Assembly (NCBI RefSeq): GCF_000744815.1
Contig: NZ_JQMQ01000004.1
Span: forward strand, 248,001-312,000
Length of the DNA stretch: 64,000 nt
Direction of reading: 5' to 3'
Source: Phaeacidiphilus oryzae TH49
GTDB lineage: Bacteria > Actinomycetota > Actinomycetes > Streptomycetales > Streptomycetaceae
Under the pieces are notes generated by a model. It saw only the letters and a list, made by a program, of their open reading frames with translations, had not been told where the DNA came from and did not search any database. Shown piece after piece: positions 16,324 through 24,997 of this stretch (positions are counted from its first letter, which is position 1; each line of letters begins with the position of its first letter). Made by a program: the position numbers and the translations under genes.

Positions 16324-16342
16324 GCCGGCGGCCCCGCAGACC

Positions 16343-16645
16343 ATGCCGGCAGTGACCGCGTTCGACCTGGACCGCGCCTGGGACCTGCACCCGCGGGTCT
16401 CGGTGCGGCCGGAGCCCTTCGGCGCACTGCTCTACCACTTCGGCACCCGGCGGCTGTCCTTCCTCAAGGACCGGACGCTGCTGTCGGTGGTGGAGGGGCT
16501 GGCCGAAGCCCCGACGGCACGGGCGGCGTGCGCCGCCGCCGGTGTCACCGAAGCCGAACTCCCGCGCTATGCACGGGCGTTGGCGACCCTGGCCGACTCC
16601 GACATGCTCAACCGGAGGGCCGTCGAAAGGACCTCGGCACCGTGA
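16343..16645 (+). CDS. mftB: Mycofactocin peptide chaperone
   Basis: A 100-residue protein of the RRE (PqqD-like) type. It contains WDLHPRVSVRPEPFGALLYHFGTRRLSFLKDRTLLSVVEGL, the family pattern of strands followed by helices. MftB binds MftA and presents it to the radical SAM enzyme MftC. It overlaps mftC by 4 nt (GTGA), so the two proteins are made together. Confidence 0.93.
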   Translation: MPAVTAFDLDRAWDLHPRVSVRPEPFGALLYHFGTRRLSFLKDRTLLSVVEGLAEAPTARAACAAAGVTEAELPRYARALATLADSDMLNRRAVERTSAP

Positions 16646-17919
16646 CCGCAAGCACCGTGACCGCCGGCACCGGGACGGCCTCCGCCACCCGCCTGGTGGA
16701 CCTCTTCGAGCGCGGACTGAACTCCCCGATCTGCCTCACCTGGGAGCTCACCTACGCCTGCAACCTCTCCTGCTCCCACTGCCTCTCCAGCTCCGGACGG
16801 CGCGATCCGCGCGAGCTGTCCACCGCCGAGGCCAAGGCCGTCATCGACGAGCTGGAGGCGATGCAGGTCTTCTATGTGAACATCGGCGGTGGCGAGCCCA
16901 CCGTCCGCCCCGACTTCTGGGAGCTGCTGGACTACGCCACCGGCCACCACGTCGGGGTGAAGTTCTCCACCAACGGCGTGCGGATCACCGAGGAGGCCGC
17001 CCGCCGGCTGGCCGCCAACGACTACCTGGACGTCCAGATCTCCCTGGACGGCGCCACCCGCGAGGTCAACGACGCGGTCCGGGGGGCCGGTTCGTACGAC
17101 ACCGCGCTGCGCGCGCTGCGGCGGCTCTCGGACGCCGGGATGCGGAACTTCAAGATCTCCGTGGTCTGCACCCGGCACAACATCCCGCAGATGGACGAGT
17201 TCAAGGCGCTGGCCGACCGCTACGGCGCCCAGCTGCGGCTCACCCGGCTGCGCCCGTCCGGCCGCGGGGCGGACGTCTGGGACGAGCTCCACCCCACCGC
17301 CGAACAGCAGCGGCAGCTCTACGACTGGCTGCTGGCCCACGGCGAGGAGGTGCTGACCGGGGACTCGTTCTTCCACCTCTCCGGTTACGGGCAGAGCCTG
17401 CCGGGGCTGAACCTGTGCGGCGCCGGGCGGGTGGTCTGCCTGATCGACCCGGTGGGCGAGGTCTACGCCTGCCCGTTCGCGATCCACCAGGAGTTCCTGG
17501 CCGGGAACGTCCGGGACCCGGGCGGCTTCGCGCGGGTGTGGCGGGAGTCGCCGCTGTTCGAGCGGCTGCGCGCGCCGCAGACCGGCGGGGCCTGCGCCTC
17601 CTGCGGCCACTACGACAGCTGCAAGGGCGGCTGCATGGCGGCGAAGTTCTTCACCGGGCTGCCGCTGGACGGGCCCGACCCGGAGTGCGTCCAGGGCCAC
17701 GGGGAGCGCGCGCTGGCCGGCCGCGCCGATGTGGTGGTCCCGCGTCCCGCGGTGGACCACTCGCACCGGGGCGGCCCGGCCGGCGGCCCGGTGCCGGTCG
17801 CGCTGACCCGACGGCCGCCGGAGCCGGAGCCGGCCCGGCCACCGGTGTCGGACTGCGACGAGAGCCCGCTGGCCGGCTTCACCCCACCGATCCCCGCATC
17901 GAACACCCCCACGAGGTGA
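16642..17919 (+). CDS. mftC: Mycofactocin radical SAM maturase
   Basis: A 425-residue radical SAM/SPASM enzyme. The SAM-cluster cysteines are C40, C44 and C47 (CNLSCSHC). The GGGEP SAM-binding motif follows near 94, and a C-terminal SPASM region holds further cysteines (CGHYDSCKGGC and others). It catalyses oxidative decarboxylation of the terminal Tyr of MftA and then forms the Val-Tyr carbon-carbon bond. The GTG start overlaps the mftB stop; the longer open frame to 16528 lies inside mftB and is rejected. The last about 60 residues are Pro-rich and low-complexity, beyond the family core. The gene overlaps mftD by 4 nt. Confidence 0.95.
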   Translation: MTASTVTAGTGTASATRLVDLFERGLNSPICLTWELTYACNLSCSHCLSSSGRRDPRELSTAEAKAVIDELEAMQVFYVNIGGGEPTVRPDFWELLDYATGHHVGVKFSTNGVRITEEAARRLAANDYLDVQISLDGATREVNDAVRGAGSYDTALRALRRLSDAGMRNFKISVVCTRHNIPQMDEFKALADRYGAQLRLTRLRPSGRGADVWDELHPTAEQQRQLYDWLLAHGEEVLTGDSFFHLSGYGQSLPGLNLCGAGRVVCLIDPVGEVYACPFAIHQEFLAGNVRDPGGFARVWRESPLFERLRAPQTGGACASCGHYDSCKGGCMAAKFFTGLPLDGPDPECVQGHGERALAGRADVVVPRPAVDHSHRGGPAGGPVPVALTRRPPEPEPARPPVSDCDESPLAGFTPPIPASNTPTR

Positions 17920-19115
17920 CCGTGCTGCTGCAGAAGCGCAATCCCTGGTTCGAGACGGTCGCCGAGGCCCAGCGGCGGGCCAGGCGCCGCCTCCCCGGCT
18001 CGGTCTACGGCGCCCTGGTGGCCGGGTCCGAGCGGGGCCGGACCGTCTCGGACAACCAACAGGCCTTCGCCGAACTCGGCTTCGCGCCCAGGGTGGTGGG
18101 CCACCACGCCCAGCGCGAGCTGTCCACCACGGTCCTCGGCGTGGACTGCGCGATGCCGGTGGTGATCTCGCCGACCGGCGTGCAGGCCGTCCACCCGGAC
18201 GGCGAGGTGGCCGTGGCCAGGGCGGCGGCCAACCGGGGGATCCCGATGGGACTCAGCTCCTTCGCCTCCAAACCGGTGGAGGAGGTGGTGGAGGCCAACG
18301 GGAACACCTTCTTCCAGATGTACTGGAGCGGCAGCCGCGAGCAGATGGTCCAGCGGATGGCGCGGGCCCGGGAGGCCGGGGCCAAGGCGCTGATCGCCAC
18401 GCTGGACTGGTCCTTCTCCAACGGCCGGGACTGGGGCAGCCCGCCCATCCCGGAGCGGCTCGACCTGCGGACCGCCGTCCGCTTCGCCCCGGACGTGCTG
18501 CCGCACCCGCGCTGGCTCTGGGCCTTCGCCAAGGACCGGCGGCTGCCCGACCTCACGGTGCCCAACCTCGCCCCGGAGCGGGGAGCCGCCGGACCGACCT
18601 TCTTCGGCGCCTACGGGGAGTGGATGCAGACCCCGCCGCCCAGCTGGGAGGACGTCAAGTGGCTGCGCGAGGAGTGGGGCGGCCCCTTCCTCCTCAAGGG
18701 CGTCACCCGGATCGACGACGCCAGGCGGGCGGTGGACGCCGGGGTGGACGCCGTCTCGGTCTCCAACCACGGCGGCAACAACCTGGACACCACCCCCGCC
18801 ACCATCCGGGTGCTGCCGGGCATCGCGGAGGCCGTCGGGGACCAGATCGAGGTGCTGCTCGACGGCGGGGTCCGGCGCGGCGGCGACGTGGCCAAGGCGG
18901 TCGCGCTGGGCGCCCGGGCGGTGCTGATCGGCCGGGCGTACCTCTGGGGGCTGGCGGCCAACGGCCAGGCGGGGGTCGAGAACGTGCTGGACATCCTGCG
19001 CGGCGGGCTGGACTCCGCGGTCCTCGGCCTCGGCCACTCCTCGGTGCACGAGCTCGGCCCGGAGGACCTGTACGTCCCCGAGGGGTTCGCGCGCCGGCTG
19101 GGCGCGGACGGCTGA
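17916..19115 (+). CDS. mftD: Mycofactocin FMN-dependent dehydrogenase
   Basis: A 399-residue alpha-hydroxy-acid-oxidase-like FMN enzyme, a TIM barrel with PVVISPTGVQAVHPDGEVAVARAA near residue 80, the active-site segment VSVSNHGGNNLDTTP near 284-298 and LDGGVRRGGDVAKAVALGARAVLIGRAY near 310-340. MftD oxidatively deaminates the AHDP intermediate to premycofactocin, giving the redox-active form. GTG 17916 overlaps the mftC stop; GTG 17922 is an alternative two codons later. The much longer open frame upstream runs antiparallel to nothing but overlaps mftC and is not coding. Confidence 0.93.
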   Translation: MTVLLQKRNPWFETVAEAQRRARRRLPGSVYGALVAGSERGRTVSDNQQAFAELGFAPRVVGHHAQRELSTTVLGVDCAMPVVISPTGVQAVHPDGEVAVARAAANRGIPMGLSSFASKPVEEVVEANGNTFFQMYWSGSREQMVQRMARAREAGAKALIATLDWSFSNGRDWGSPPIPERLDLRTAVRFAPDVLPHPRWLWAFAKDRRLPDLTVPNLAPERGAAGPTFFGAYGEWMQTPPPSWEDVKWLREEWGGPFLLKGVTRIDDARRAVDAGVDAVSVSNHGGNNLDTTPATIRVLPGIAEAVGDQIEVLLDGGVRRGGDVAKAVALGARAVLIGRAYLWGLAANGQAGVENVLDILRGGLDSAVLGLGHSSVHELGPEDLYVPEGFARRLGADG

Positions 19116-19129
19116 GCGGCCAGGCCGTG

Positions 19130-19882
19130 GTGACGGGACGTCAGGGTCCGCGCGCTGGAGCGGAGTTGAGTGAGAGGGCCTGGCCGGAGGTGCCCGGGGC
19201 GGGGGCCCTCGTCCTGGTTCCGGTCGGGTCCACCGAGCAGCACGGGCCGCATCTGCCCCTCCACACCGACACGGTGGTGGCGGAGGCGGTCGCGCGGCTG
19301 GCCGCCCGCCGGCTGGCCGAGCGGGAGCCTGGGGTGGAGGTGCTGGTCGCCCCCGCCGTCCCCTTCGGGGCGAGCGGGGAGCACGCCGGGTTCCCCGGCA
19401 CCGTCTCCATCGGCCACGAGGCGCTCGCCGCGGTACTGGTGGAGCTGGTCCGCTCGCTGGCGCTGTGGGCCGGCGGGGTGCTCTTCGTCAACGGCCACGG
19501 CGGCAACACCGGGACCCTCGCGGCCGTGGTGCGCCGGATGCGCGGGGAGGGCCACGCCGTGGACTGGGCCGGCTGCGAACTGCCGGGCGCGGACGCGCAT
19601 GCCGGCCGTACCGAGACCTCGCTGATGCTCCATCTGGCACCCGAACTGGTCCGCACCGAGGCGGCGGAGGCGGGGGACACCCGGCCGATAGGCGAACTGC
19701 TGCCGCTGCTGCGGGCCCAGGGGGTGCGCGCGGTCACCGCCAACGGGGTGCTGGGCGATCCGGCGGGGGCCGGGGCGGAGGAGGGCCGGGCGGTCCTGGC
19801 GGCGATGGCCGAGCGGGTGGCGGAGCGGGTGGCGGAACGGGTTGCGGAAGGCGCCGGGCGCCGGGCGGGGGCGCAGCGGTGA
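19130..19882 (+). CDS. mftE: Mycofactocin peptidase (creatininase family)
   Basis: A 250-residue protein with the creatininase-fold metal site: VPVGSTEQHGPHLPLHTDT near residue 25-43, giving Glu, His and Asp ligands, plus VNGHGGNTG near 120. MftE cleaves the modified MftA to release the C-terminal AHDP moiety. Tandem GTGs at 19127 and 19130 are both possible starts; it is the only junction of the operon without an overlap (14-nt gap). The C terminus carries a repeated VAERVAERVAE helix. It overlaps mftF by 4 nt. Confidence 0.92.
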   Translation: MTGRQGPRAGAELSERAWPEVPGAGALVLVPVGSTEQHGPHLPLHTDTVVAEAVARLAARRLAEREPGVEVLVAPAVPFGASGEHAGFPGTVSIGHEALAAVLVELVRSLALWAGGVLFVNGHGGNTGTLAAVVRRMRGEGHAVDWAGCELPGADAHAGRTETSLMLHLAPELVRTEAAEAGDTRPIGELLPLLRAQGVRAVTANGVLGDPAGAGAEEGRAVLAAMAERVAERVAERVAEGAGRRAGAQR

Positions 19883-21369
19883 GTCCTGTCCGCCGGTCCC
19901 GCGGTCTGCCCGCCGGCCTGCCCCCGGGCTTCACCGTCGCCCTCGACCGGTCCACCCGGTTCGTCGACGGCGGCCGCGCGCTGCTCGGGGGGCGGCCCAC
20001 CAGGCTGCTCCGGCTGCGGCCGCGGGCGCGGAGGCTGCTCGGGCCGGGCAGCCGGACGCTGCGGGTCGCGGACGCCGCCGGGGCCGCGCTCGCCGAGCAC
20101 CTCCTCGCCTCCGGGCTGGCCAACCCGGAGGTGTGCGGGGCCGGCGCGGCCGTGGACGCGCCGGGGCCGGAGGAGTGCACCGTGGTCGTCCCGGTCCGCG
20201 ACCGGTCGCGCTCCCTCGAACGGCTGCTCGGCTCGCTGCCGCCCGGGGCGCCGGCGATCGTGGTGGACGACGACTCCGAGCGTCCCGAACTCCTCGCCGC
20301 GGTGGCCGAGAAGCACGGGGCGCGGCTGCTCAGGCTGCCGGCCAACCTCGGCCCTGCGGGCGCCCGCAACGCCGGGCTGCGCGAGGTGGCCACGCCGTAC
20401 GCGGCCTTCGTCGACTCGGACGTGGTGCTCGATCCCGCCGCCGTGGGCATTCTGCTGCGGCACTTCGCCGACCCGAAGGTGGTGCTCGCGGCCCCCCGGA
20501 TCGTCGGGCTGGACGAACTGATGCCACATCGGAAAGCCGCTTACAGCGGCTGGTTGGTGCGGTACGAGTCGGCCCGCTCCTCGCTCGACCTGGGGCCGCG
20601 CGCGGCCGCCGTGCGGCCGGGCACCCCCGTCTCCTGGGTGCCGAGCGCCTGCCTGGTGGCGCGGGTGGAGGCGCTGCGCGGGCTCGGCGGCTTCGCGGCC
20701 GAGATGCGGGTGGGCGAGGACGTCGACCTGTGCTGGCGGGTGGACGCCGCCGGCGGCCGGATCCGCTACGAGCCGGCCGCGCGGGCCGGGCACGACCACC
20801 GGGCCGCCCTCTCCGCCTGGTTCGCCCGCAAGGCCTACTACGGGACCGGCGCCCAGCCGCTGGGCGCCCGGCACGGCGGGCATATCGCCCCGGCCGCCAT
20901 GTCGCCCTGGACGGCCGGGCTGGTGCTGGCCCTCTTCGCCCAGCGGCGCTGGTCCGCCCCGGCCGCGGCCGGCCTGTGGGCGGTGGCCACCTGGCGGATC
21001 GCCCGGCGGCTGCGCCCGCTCGACCACCCCGTACGGGAGGCCGTCCGGCTCTCCACGGCCGGGACGGTGTCCGCCCTCGCCCAGGGCGGAGCCCTGCTGA
21101 CCAGGCACTGGTGGCCGGCCACCGCCGTCGGCTGCGCCCTCGGTTCGCGCCGGGTGCGGCGGGCGGCGGCGCTCGCCGCGGTCGCCGACGTGGCCCTCGA
21201 GTACCGGCCGGGCCGGATGCGCGGCCTCGACCCGGTCCGCTACGCGGTGGCCCGCCGGCTGGACGACATCGCCTACGGCGGCGGGGTCTGGCTCTCCGTC
21301 CTGCGCGGGCGGGACCTCACGGCGCTGCGGCCGAGAGTGGTCGTCAACGGCGCGGAGAAACGGAGTTGA
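19879..21369 (+). CDS. mftF: Mycofactocin glycosyltransferase
   Basis: A 496-residue family-2 glycosyltransferase. The GT-A core begins at ECTVVVPVRDRSRSLERLLGSL near residue 95, with VDSDVVLDP as the D-x-D-like metal/nucleotide-sugar site and GEDVDLCWRV near 280 as the ED base region. Hydrophobic segments near 345-375 suggest membrane association. MftF adds beta-1,4-linked glucose units to premycofactocin to make mycofactocins. The GTG start overlaps the mftE stop. It is the last gene of mftABCDEF and converges on zwf 45 bp away. Confidence 0.92.
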   Translation: MSPVRRSRGLPAGLPPGFTVALDRSTRFVDGGRALLGGRPTRLLRLRPRARRLLGPGSRTLRVADAAGAALAEHLLASGLANPEVCGAGAAVDAPGPEECTVVVPVRDRSRSLERLLGSLPPGAPAIVVDDDSERPELLAAVAEKHGARLLRLPANLGPAGARNAGLREVATPYAAFVDSDVVLDPAAVGILLRHFADPKVVLAAPRIVGLDELMPHRKAAYSGWLVRYESARSSLDLGPRAAAVRPGTPVSWVPSACLVARVEALRGLGGFAAEMRVGEDVDLCWRVDAAGGRIRYEPAARAGHDHRAALSAWFARKAYYGTGAQPLGARHGGHIAPAAMSPWTAGLVLALFAQRRWSAPAAAGLWAVATWRIARRLRPLDHPVREAVRLSTAGTVSALAQGGALLTRHWWPATAVGCALGSRRVRRAAALAAVADVALEYRPGRMRGLDPVRYAVARRLDDIAYGGGVWLSVLRGRDLTALRPRVVVNGAEKRS

Positions 21370-21414
21370 CGCCGAATCAGGCAGGGCGAACGGCGGTGGC
21401 TCGGTGGTGGGGCC

Positions 21415-22821
21415 TCAGCGCGGCTCGGGCGGGGTGAGGGCCAGCCACCGGCCGTCCGGCGTCAGGGCATCCGCCTGCTCCGGCCCCCAGCCGCCGCGCG
21501 GGTAGGGCAGCGGCCGGTCGCCGGGGTCGAGGATGTCGCCGACGATGCGCCAGCACTCCTCCACCACGTCCATCCGGGAGAACCGGCGCGGATCCCCGCT
21601 CACCGCGTCGGCCAGGATGTGCTCGTAGGCGACCACGTCGTCCCCGCTCAGCTCGGTGAAGTCGAGGGTGGCCGCGAGCTGCCGCACGGCGGTCGGGTCG
21701 CCGCTGCGCTGGGCGAGGAGGTCGAAGGTGAGGCCGGCCTGCGGGCTGATCCGCAGCCGGATCAGGTCCGGGCAGGCCGCCTGGGCGCACTGGGTGTGGA
21801 AGTAGCCGGGGGCCGGCCGCTCCAGCTCCACGATGATCTCGGTGGCGGTCGCCGCCAGGCACTTGCCCGCCCGGATGGTGAACGGCACCCCGTTCCAGCG
21901 GTCGGTGTCCACATAGGTGCGCAGAGCCGAGTAGGTCTCGGTGCGGGAGTCCGGCTTGACCCCCTGGGTGTCCGGGTAGCCGGCGAACTGGCCTCGGACG
22001 TAGTCCTCCTGACGCACCGTGCGGACCGCGCGCAGGGCCCGGACCTTCTCGTTCAGGAGGTCCTCGGCGCTGCCGCCGCGCGGGGCCTCCATGATCAGGT
22101 AGGCGAGGGTCTGCAGCAGATGGTTCTGCACCACGTCGCGGAGGCAGCCGGTGGCGTCGTAGAAGCCGCCGCGGTCGGCGACGTCGAAGTCCTCGGCGAG
22201 GGTGATCTGCACGCTGCGGACGTACGGGCGGTGGAGGATGCCGTCCAGCAGGGTGTTGGCGCTGCGGACGGTGAGGAGGTTCTCGATGACGTCCTTGCCG
22301 AGGAAGTGGTCGACCCGGCGCAGCCGGTCCTCGGGGAAGCTCGCGAGGAGTTCGTCCTGAAGGGCACGGGCCGAGCGCAGGTCGTCGCCGAACGGCTTCT
22401 CCACCACCAGCCGGGCGTCCCGGTTCAGCCCCGCCTGGGCCAGCCGCCGGGCGGTGGTGGCGTAGCGGACCGGGGGGATGGCCAGGTAGTGGGCGAGGTA
22501 GCCGCAGCCATCGGTGGCCTCGGCGATGGAGCGGAAGCTGTCCGGGTCCTCGTAGTCGACGGTGGCCAGCCGGAGGAGGTCGACGAAGCGGGCGAAGGCC
22601 TCCTCGTCCACCGGGCCGCGGGCGGCGACCGCGTCGTGGGCGTGCTGGAGGAGCTGGTCCAGGGTCCAGCCGCCGCGGGTCACGCCCACCACTCTGGCCG
22701 TCGACTCGCCGCGCAGCACCAGCCGGTAGAGGGCGGGGAGGAGGCTCTTGCGGGCGAGGTCGCCGGTGATCCCGAAGAGCACCAGCGCGTCCGCGCGCGG
22801 CGGGGTGTCGGCCTGGGGCAT
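21415..22821 (-). CDS. zwf: Glucose-6-phosphate 1-dehydrogenase
   Basis: A 468-residue enzyme that oxidises glucose 6-phosphate to 6-phosphogluconolactone with NADP+. It shows the dinucleotide motif LVLFGITGDLARKSLLPALY near residues 13-32, the substrate site RVDHFLGKD near 170-178 containing the catalytic His, and VEKPFG near 145. Length is slightly below the usual about 500 aa. It stands alone in the leftward direction, with no tal, opcA or pgl neighbours, so it looks like an additional zwf copy rather than the pentose-phosphate cluster enzyme. The ATG is confirmed by conservation of the N terminus. Confidence 0.93.
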   Translation of the reverse strand: MPQADTPPRADALVLFGITGDLARKSLLPALYRLVLRGESTARVVGVTRGGWTLDQLLQHAHDAVAARGPVDEEAFARFVDLLRLATVDYEDPDSFRSIAEATDGCGYLAHYLAIPPVRYATTARRLAQAGLNRDARLVVEKPFGDDLRSARALQDELLASFPEDRLRRVDHFLGKDVIENLLTVRSANTLLDGILHRPYVRSVQITLAEDFDVADRGGFYDATGCLRDVVQNHLLQTLAYLIMEAPRGGSAEDLLNEKVRALRAVRTVRQEDYVRGQFAGYPDTQGVKPDSRTETYSALRTYVDTDRWNGVPFTIRAGKCLAATATEIIVELERPAPGYFHTQCAQAACPDLIRLRISPQAGLTFDLLAQRSGDPTAVRQLAATLDFTELSGDDVVAYEHILADAVSGDPRRFSRMDVVEECWRIVGDILDPGDRPLPYPRGGWGPEQADALTPDGRWLALTPPEPR

Positions 22822-23090
22822 CTGGCTGGGGAGTCCTCTCGCGGTGCAATGCGATTCGGTGCGATTGGGTGCGGTGGGCCTGCGCCGGGCGGGGCGGGGC
22901 GTGGCGGGGCATCAGTACACCCCGGAGGCCCGGGCGGGGCCTGGCGGCACGCGCCGCGGGAGTGGCGGGATGACCCGAACGGCTCAGGAGGGCCGGGTAG
23001 GAGGCGGATGAAACGCGGGTACCGCCCGGGCGGTCGGGGGTACCGTCTCCCCGTCGAGTCACTTCTCGGACAGGCAGTGGGGGGCGGAAC

Positions 23091-24086
23091 ATGCGTTTCA
23101 GGGGGCGTGCGGGCGTGCGCGGTCGGCTGCTGGGGGCGGCGGTGGCCACCGCGGTCTGCGCCACTGCGCTGGGCGCGGTGGGTGCGGCGGGGCCGGCGTC
23201 GGCGGCGGGCGCGGCCGGCGCGGCGGATGCAGCGGCCACGGCGGGAGGGGCGGGCGACGGCGGGATCCTCGCGGCGCCCACCCGGGTCGCGCAGACCGCG
23301 GACGGCGCGGTCGGCTATCGCGAGATCGGCAGCGGCAGCCCGATCCTGCTGATCATGGGGCACAACGGGACGATGGACGAATGGCCGCCGGACTTCGTGG
23401 ACGCCCTCGCCGTCCACCACCGGGTGGTCGTCTTCGACAACGCCGGGATCGGGCAGACCAGCGCGCTGCCCGCGCCGCTCACCGTCCCCGCGATGGCGGA
23501 CCAGACCGCGGCCCTGGTCGGCGCGCTGCGCCTGCACCGGCCGACCGTCCTGGGCTGGTCCCTGGGCGGGATGGTCGCCCAGGCGCTGGCGGTCCGTCAT
23601 CCGGCGGACGTCGGACGGCTGGTGCTGGCCGCCACGCAGTCCGGGGACGGCCGGGCGCTGCCGATCCCGCCGGGCGCGGCGGCCGCGCTGGAGAGCGGAA
23701 ACCCGGCGGAGGTGCTCTCCGTCCTCTTCCCGGCCGACCAGACCGCCGCCATGAAGGCCTTCGTGGCGGAGCTCTCCCAGTACCCGGCCCCCTACCAGGT
23801 GCCCGCGGAGGTCAGGACGGAGCAGTCCGCCGCCATCGCGGAGTGGATGGCCGGCCAGGACGCCGCCGGCCGGGAACTCGGGCGGGTCCAGGTCCCCGCG
23901 CTGGTGGCGGACGGCGCCGAGGACGCGCTGAACCCCTCGGCCAACGCCGCCGACCTCGGGCGGGACCTGCGCAGGTCGCGGGTCGAGCTCTACCCGGACG
24001 CCGGGCACGCGTTCCTCTTCCAGGACTCCCCGCGCTTCACCGCCGAGGTCGACCGCCTCGCCGACGGCCTCGCCGGCCGGCGGTAG
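23091..24086 (+). CDS. Secreted alpha/beta hydrolase
   Basis: A 331-residue protein. A Sec-type signal peptide (basic start, then LLGAAVATAVCATALGAVGAAG, cleavage near AASA at about 37-40) is followed by an Ala/Gly-rich linker and an alpha/beta-hydrolase domain from about residue 60. The nucleophile elbow is GWSLGG near 155, with candidate acid Asp in VADGAEDALNP near 275 and catalytic His in DAGHAFLF near 308. The GHN segment after LLIMG forms the oxyanion region. It is likely an exported esterase or lipase-like hydrolase; the substrate is unknown. No operon partner is evident. Confidence 0.85.
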   Translation: MRFRGRAGVRGRLLGAAVATAVCATALGAVGAAGPASAAGAAGAADAAATAGGAGDGGILAAPTRVAQTADGAVGYREIGSGSPILLIMGHNGTMDEWPPDFVDALAVHHRVVVFDNAGIGQTSALPAPLTVPAMADQTAALVGALRLHRPTVLGWSLGGMVAQALAVRHPADVGRLVLAATQSGDGRALPIPPGAAAALESGNPAEVLSVLFPADQTAAMKAFVAELSQYPAPYQVPAEVRTEQSAAIAEWMAGQDAAGRELGRVQVPALVADGAEDALNPSANAADLGRDLRRSRVELYPDAGHAFLFQDSPRFTAEVDRLADGLAGRR

Positions 24087-24181
24087 CAGCCGGCCGCCTC
24101 TACCGCATCCAACAACGGACCTGCGAGGGGGGCGGGGCGTGCCCTCTGGTCGGTGGGGCGGGGTTGTGGTGTGCTGGGGCG

Positions 24182-24982
24182 GTGCTATTCGAGGACTACA
24201 AGCAGTTGGCCTTCGAGCGGCGGGGCAACGGGGTTCTGCTGATCACCCTCGATCGGCCGGAGAAGTACAACGCGGCCGACGAGGAGATGCACGGCGAGCT
24301 GGCCCGGGTCTGGCGGGACGTCCACGCCGATCCCGACACCCGGGTGGCCGTGGTGACCGGCGCGGGCAAGGCCTTCAGCGCCGGCGGCGACCTCGCCATG
24401 GTCGAGCGGATGGCCGGCGACTACGACCGGGTCCAGCACATGCTCCGCGAGATGAGCGAGCTGGTCTACCACATGGTCGACTGCGAGAAGCCGATCGTCT
24501 CCGCGATCAACGGCGTGGCGGTCGGCGCCGGCACGGTCGTCGCGCTGCTGGCGGACATCGCGATCGCCGCCCGGGACGCCCGGATCGGTGACGGCCACGT
24601 CCGGCTCGGGGTGGCCGCCGGCGACCACGCGGCGCTGGTCTGGCCGCTGCTGGCGGGGATGGCGAAGGCCCGCTACCACCTCCTCACCGGCGAGATGATC
24701 ACCGGCGAGGAGGCCGAGCGGATCGGCATGGTGGCCAAGGCCCTGCCCCGGGACGAGGTGCTGCCGGAGGCGCTGCGGATCGCGGACGCGCTGGCCACCG
24801 GCGCCCAGCCGGCCATCCGCCTCACCAAGCGGGCGCTCAGCAACTGGCTGCGCCAGGCCGGCCCGGTCTTCGATCAGTCCGCGGCCTACGAGATGCTCAC
24901 CTTCCTCGGCCCGGACGTGGTCGAGGGGTACACCGCGCTGCGCGAGAAGCGCCCCCCGGAGTTCCCCTCCGCACGCGGCTGA
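24182..24982 (+). CDS. Enoyl-CoA hydratase/isomerase family protein
   Basis: A 266-residue crotonase-fold protein. Landmarks are [18 protein letters not shown] near residue 17, the oxyanion-hole segment [14 protein letters not shown] near 61-74, and [22 protein letters not shown] near 110-131. The second Glu of typical hydratases is not evident (the region reads [18 protein letters not shown]), so hydratase activity is uncertain and isomerase or other chemistry is possible. The GTG start is assigned from the conserved N terminus [24 protein letters not shown]. It converges on the ABC binding-protein gene 15 bp downstream. Confidence 0.85.
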   Translation: MLFEDYKQLAFERRGNGVLLITLDRPEKYNAADEEMHGELARVWRDVHADPDTRVAVVTGAGKAFSAGGDLAMVERMAGDYDRVQHMLREMSELVYHMVDCEKPIVSAINGVAVGAGTVVALLADIAIAARDARIGDGHVRLGVAAGDHAALVWPLLAGMAKARYHLLTGEMITGEEAERIGMVAKALPRDEVLPEALRIADALATGAQPAIRLTKRALSNWLRQAGPVFDQSAAYEMLTFLGPDVVEGYTALREKRPPEFPSARG

Positions 24983-24997
24983 GCGGCGCCGGCCGGC

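Noticed and set aside
16542-17915. Long upstream extension of the mftD frame
   Set aside because: This part is the +1 frame of mftC, is Arg/Pro-rich and shows no family similarity; mftD begins at 17916.
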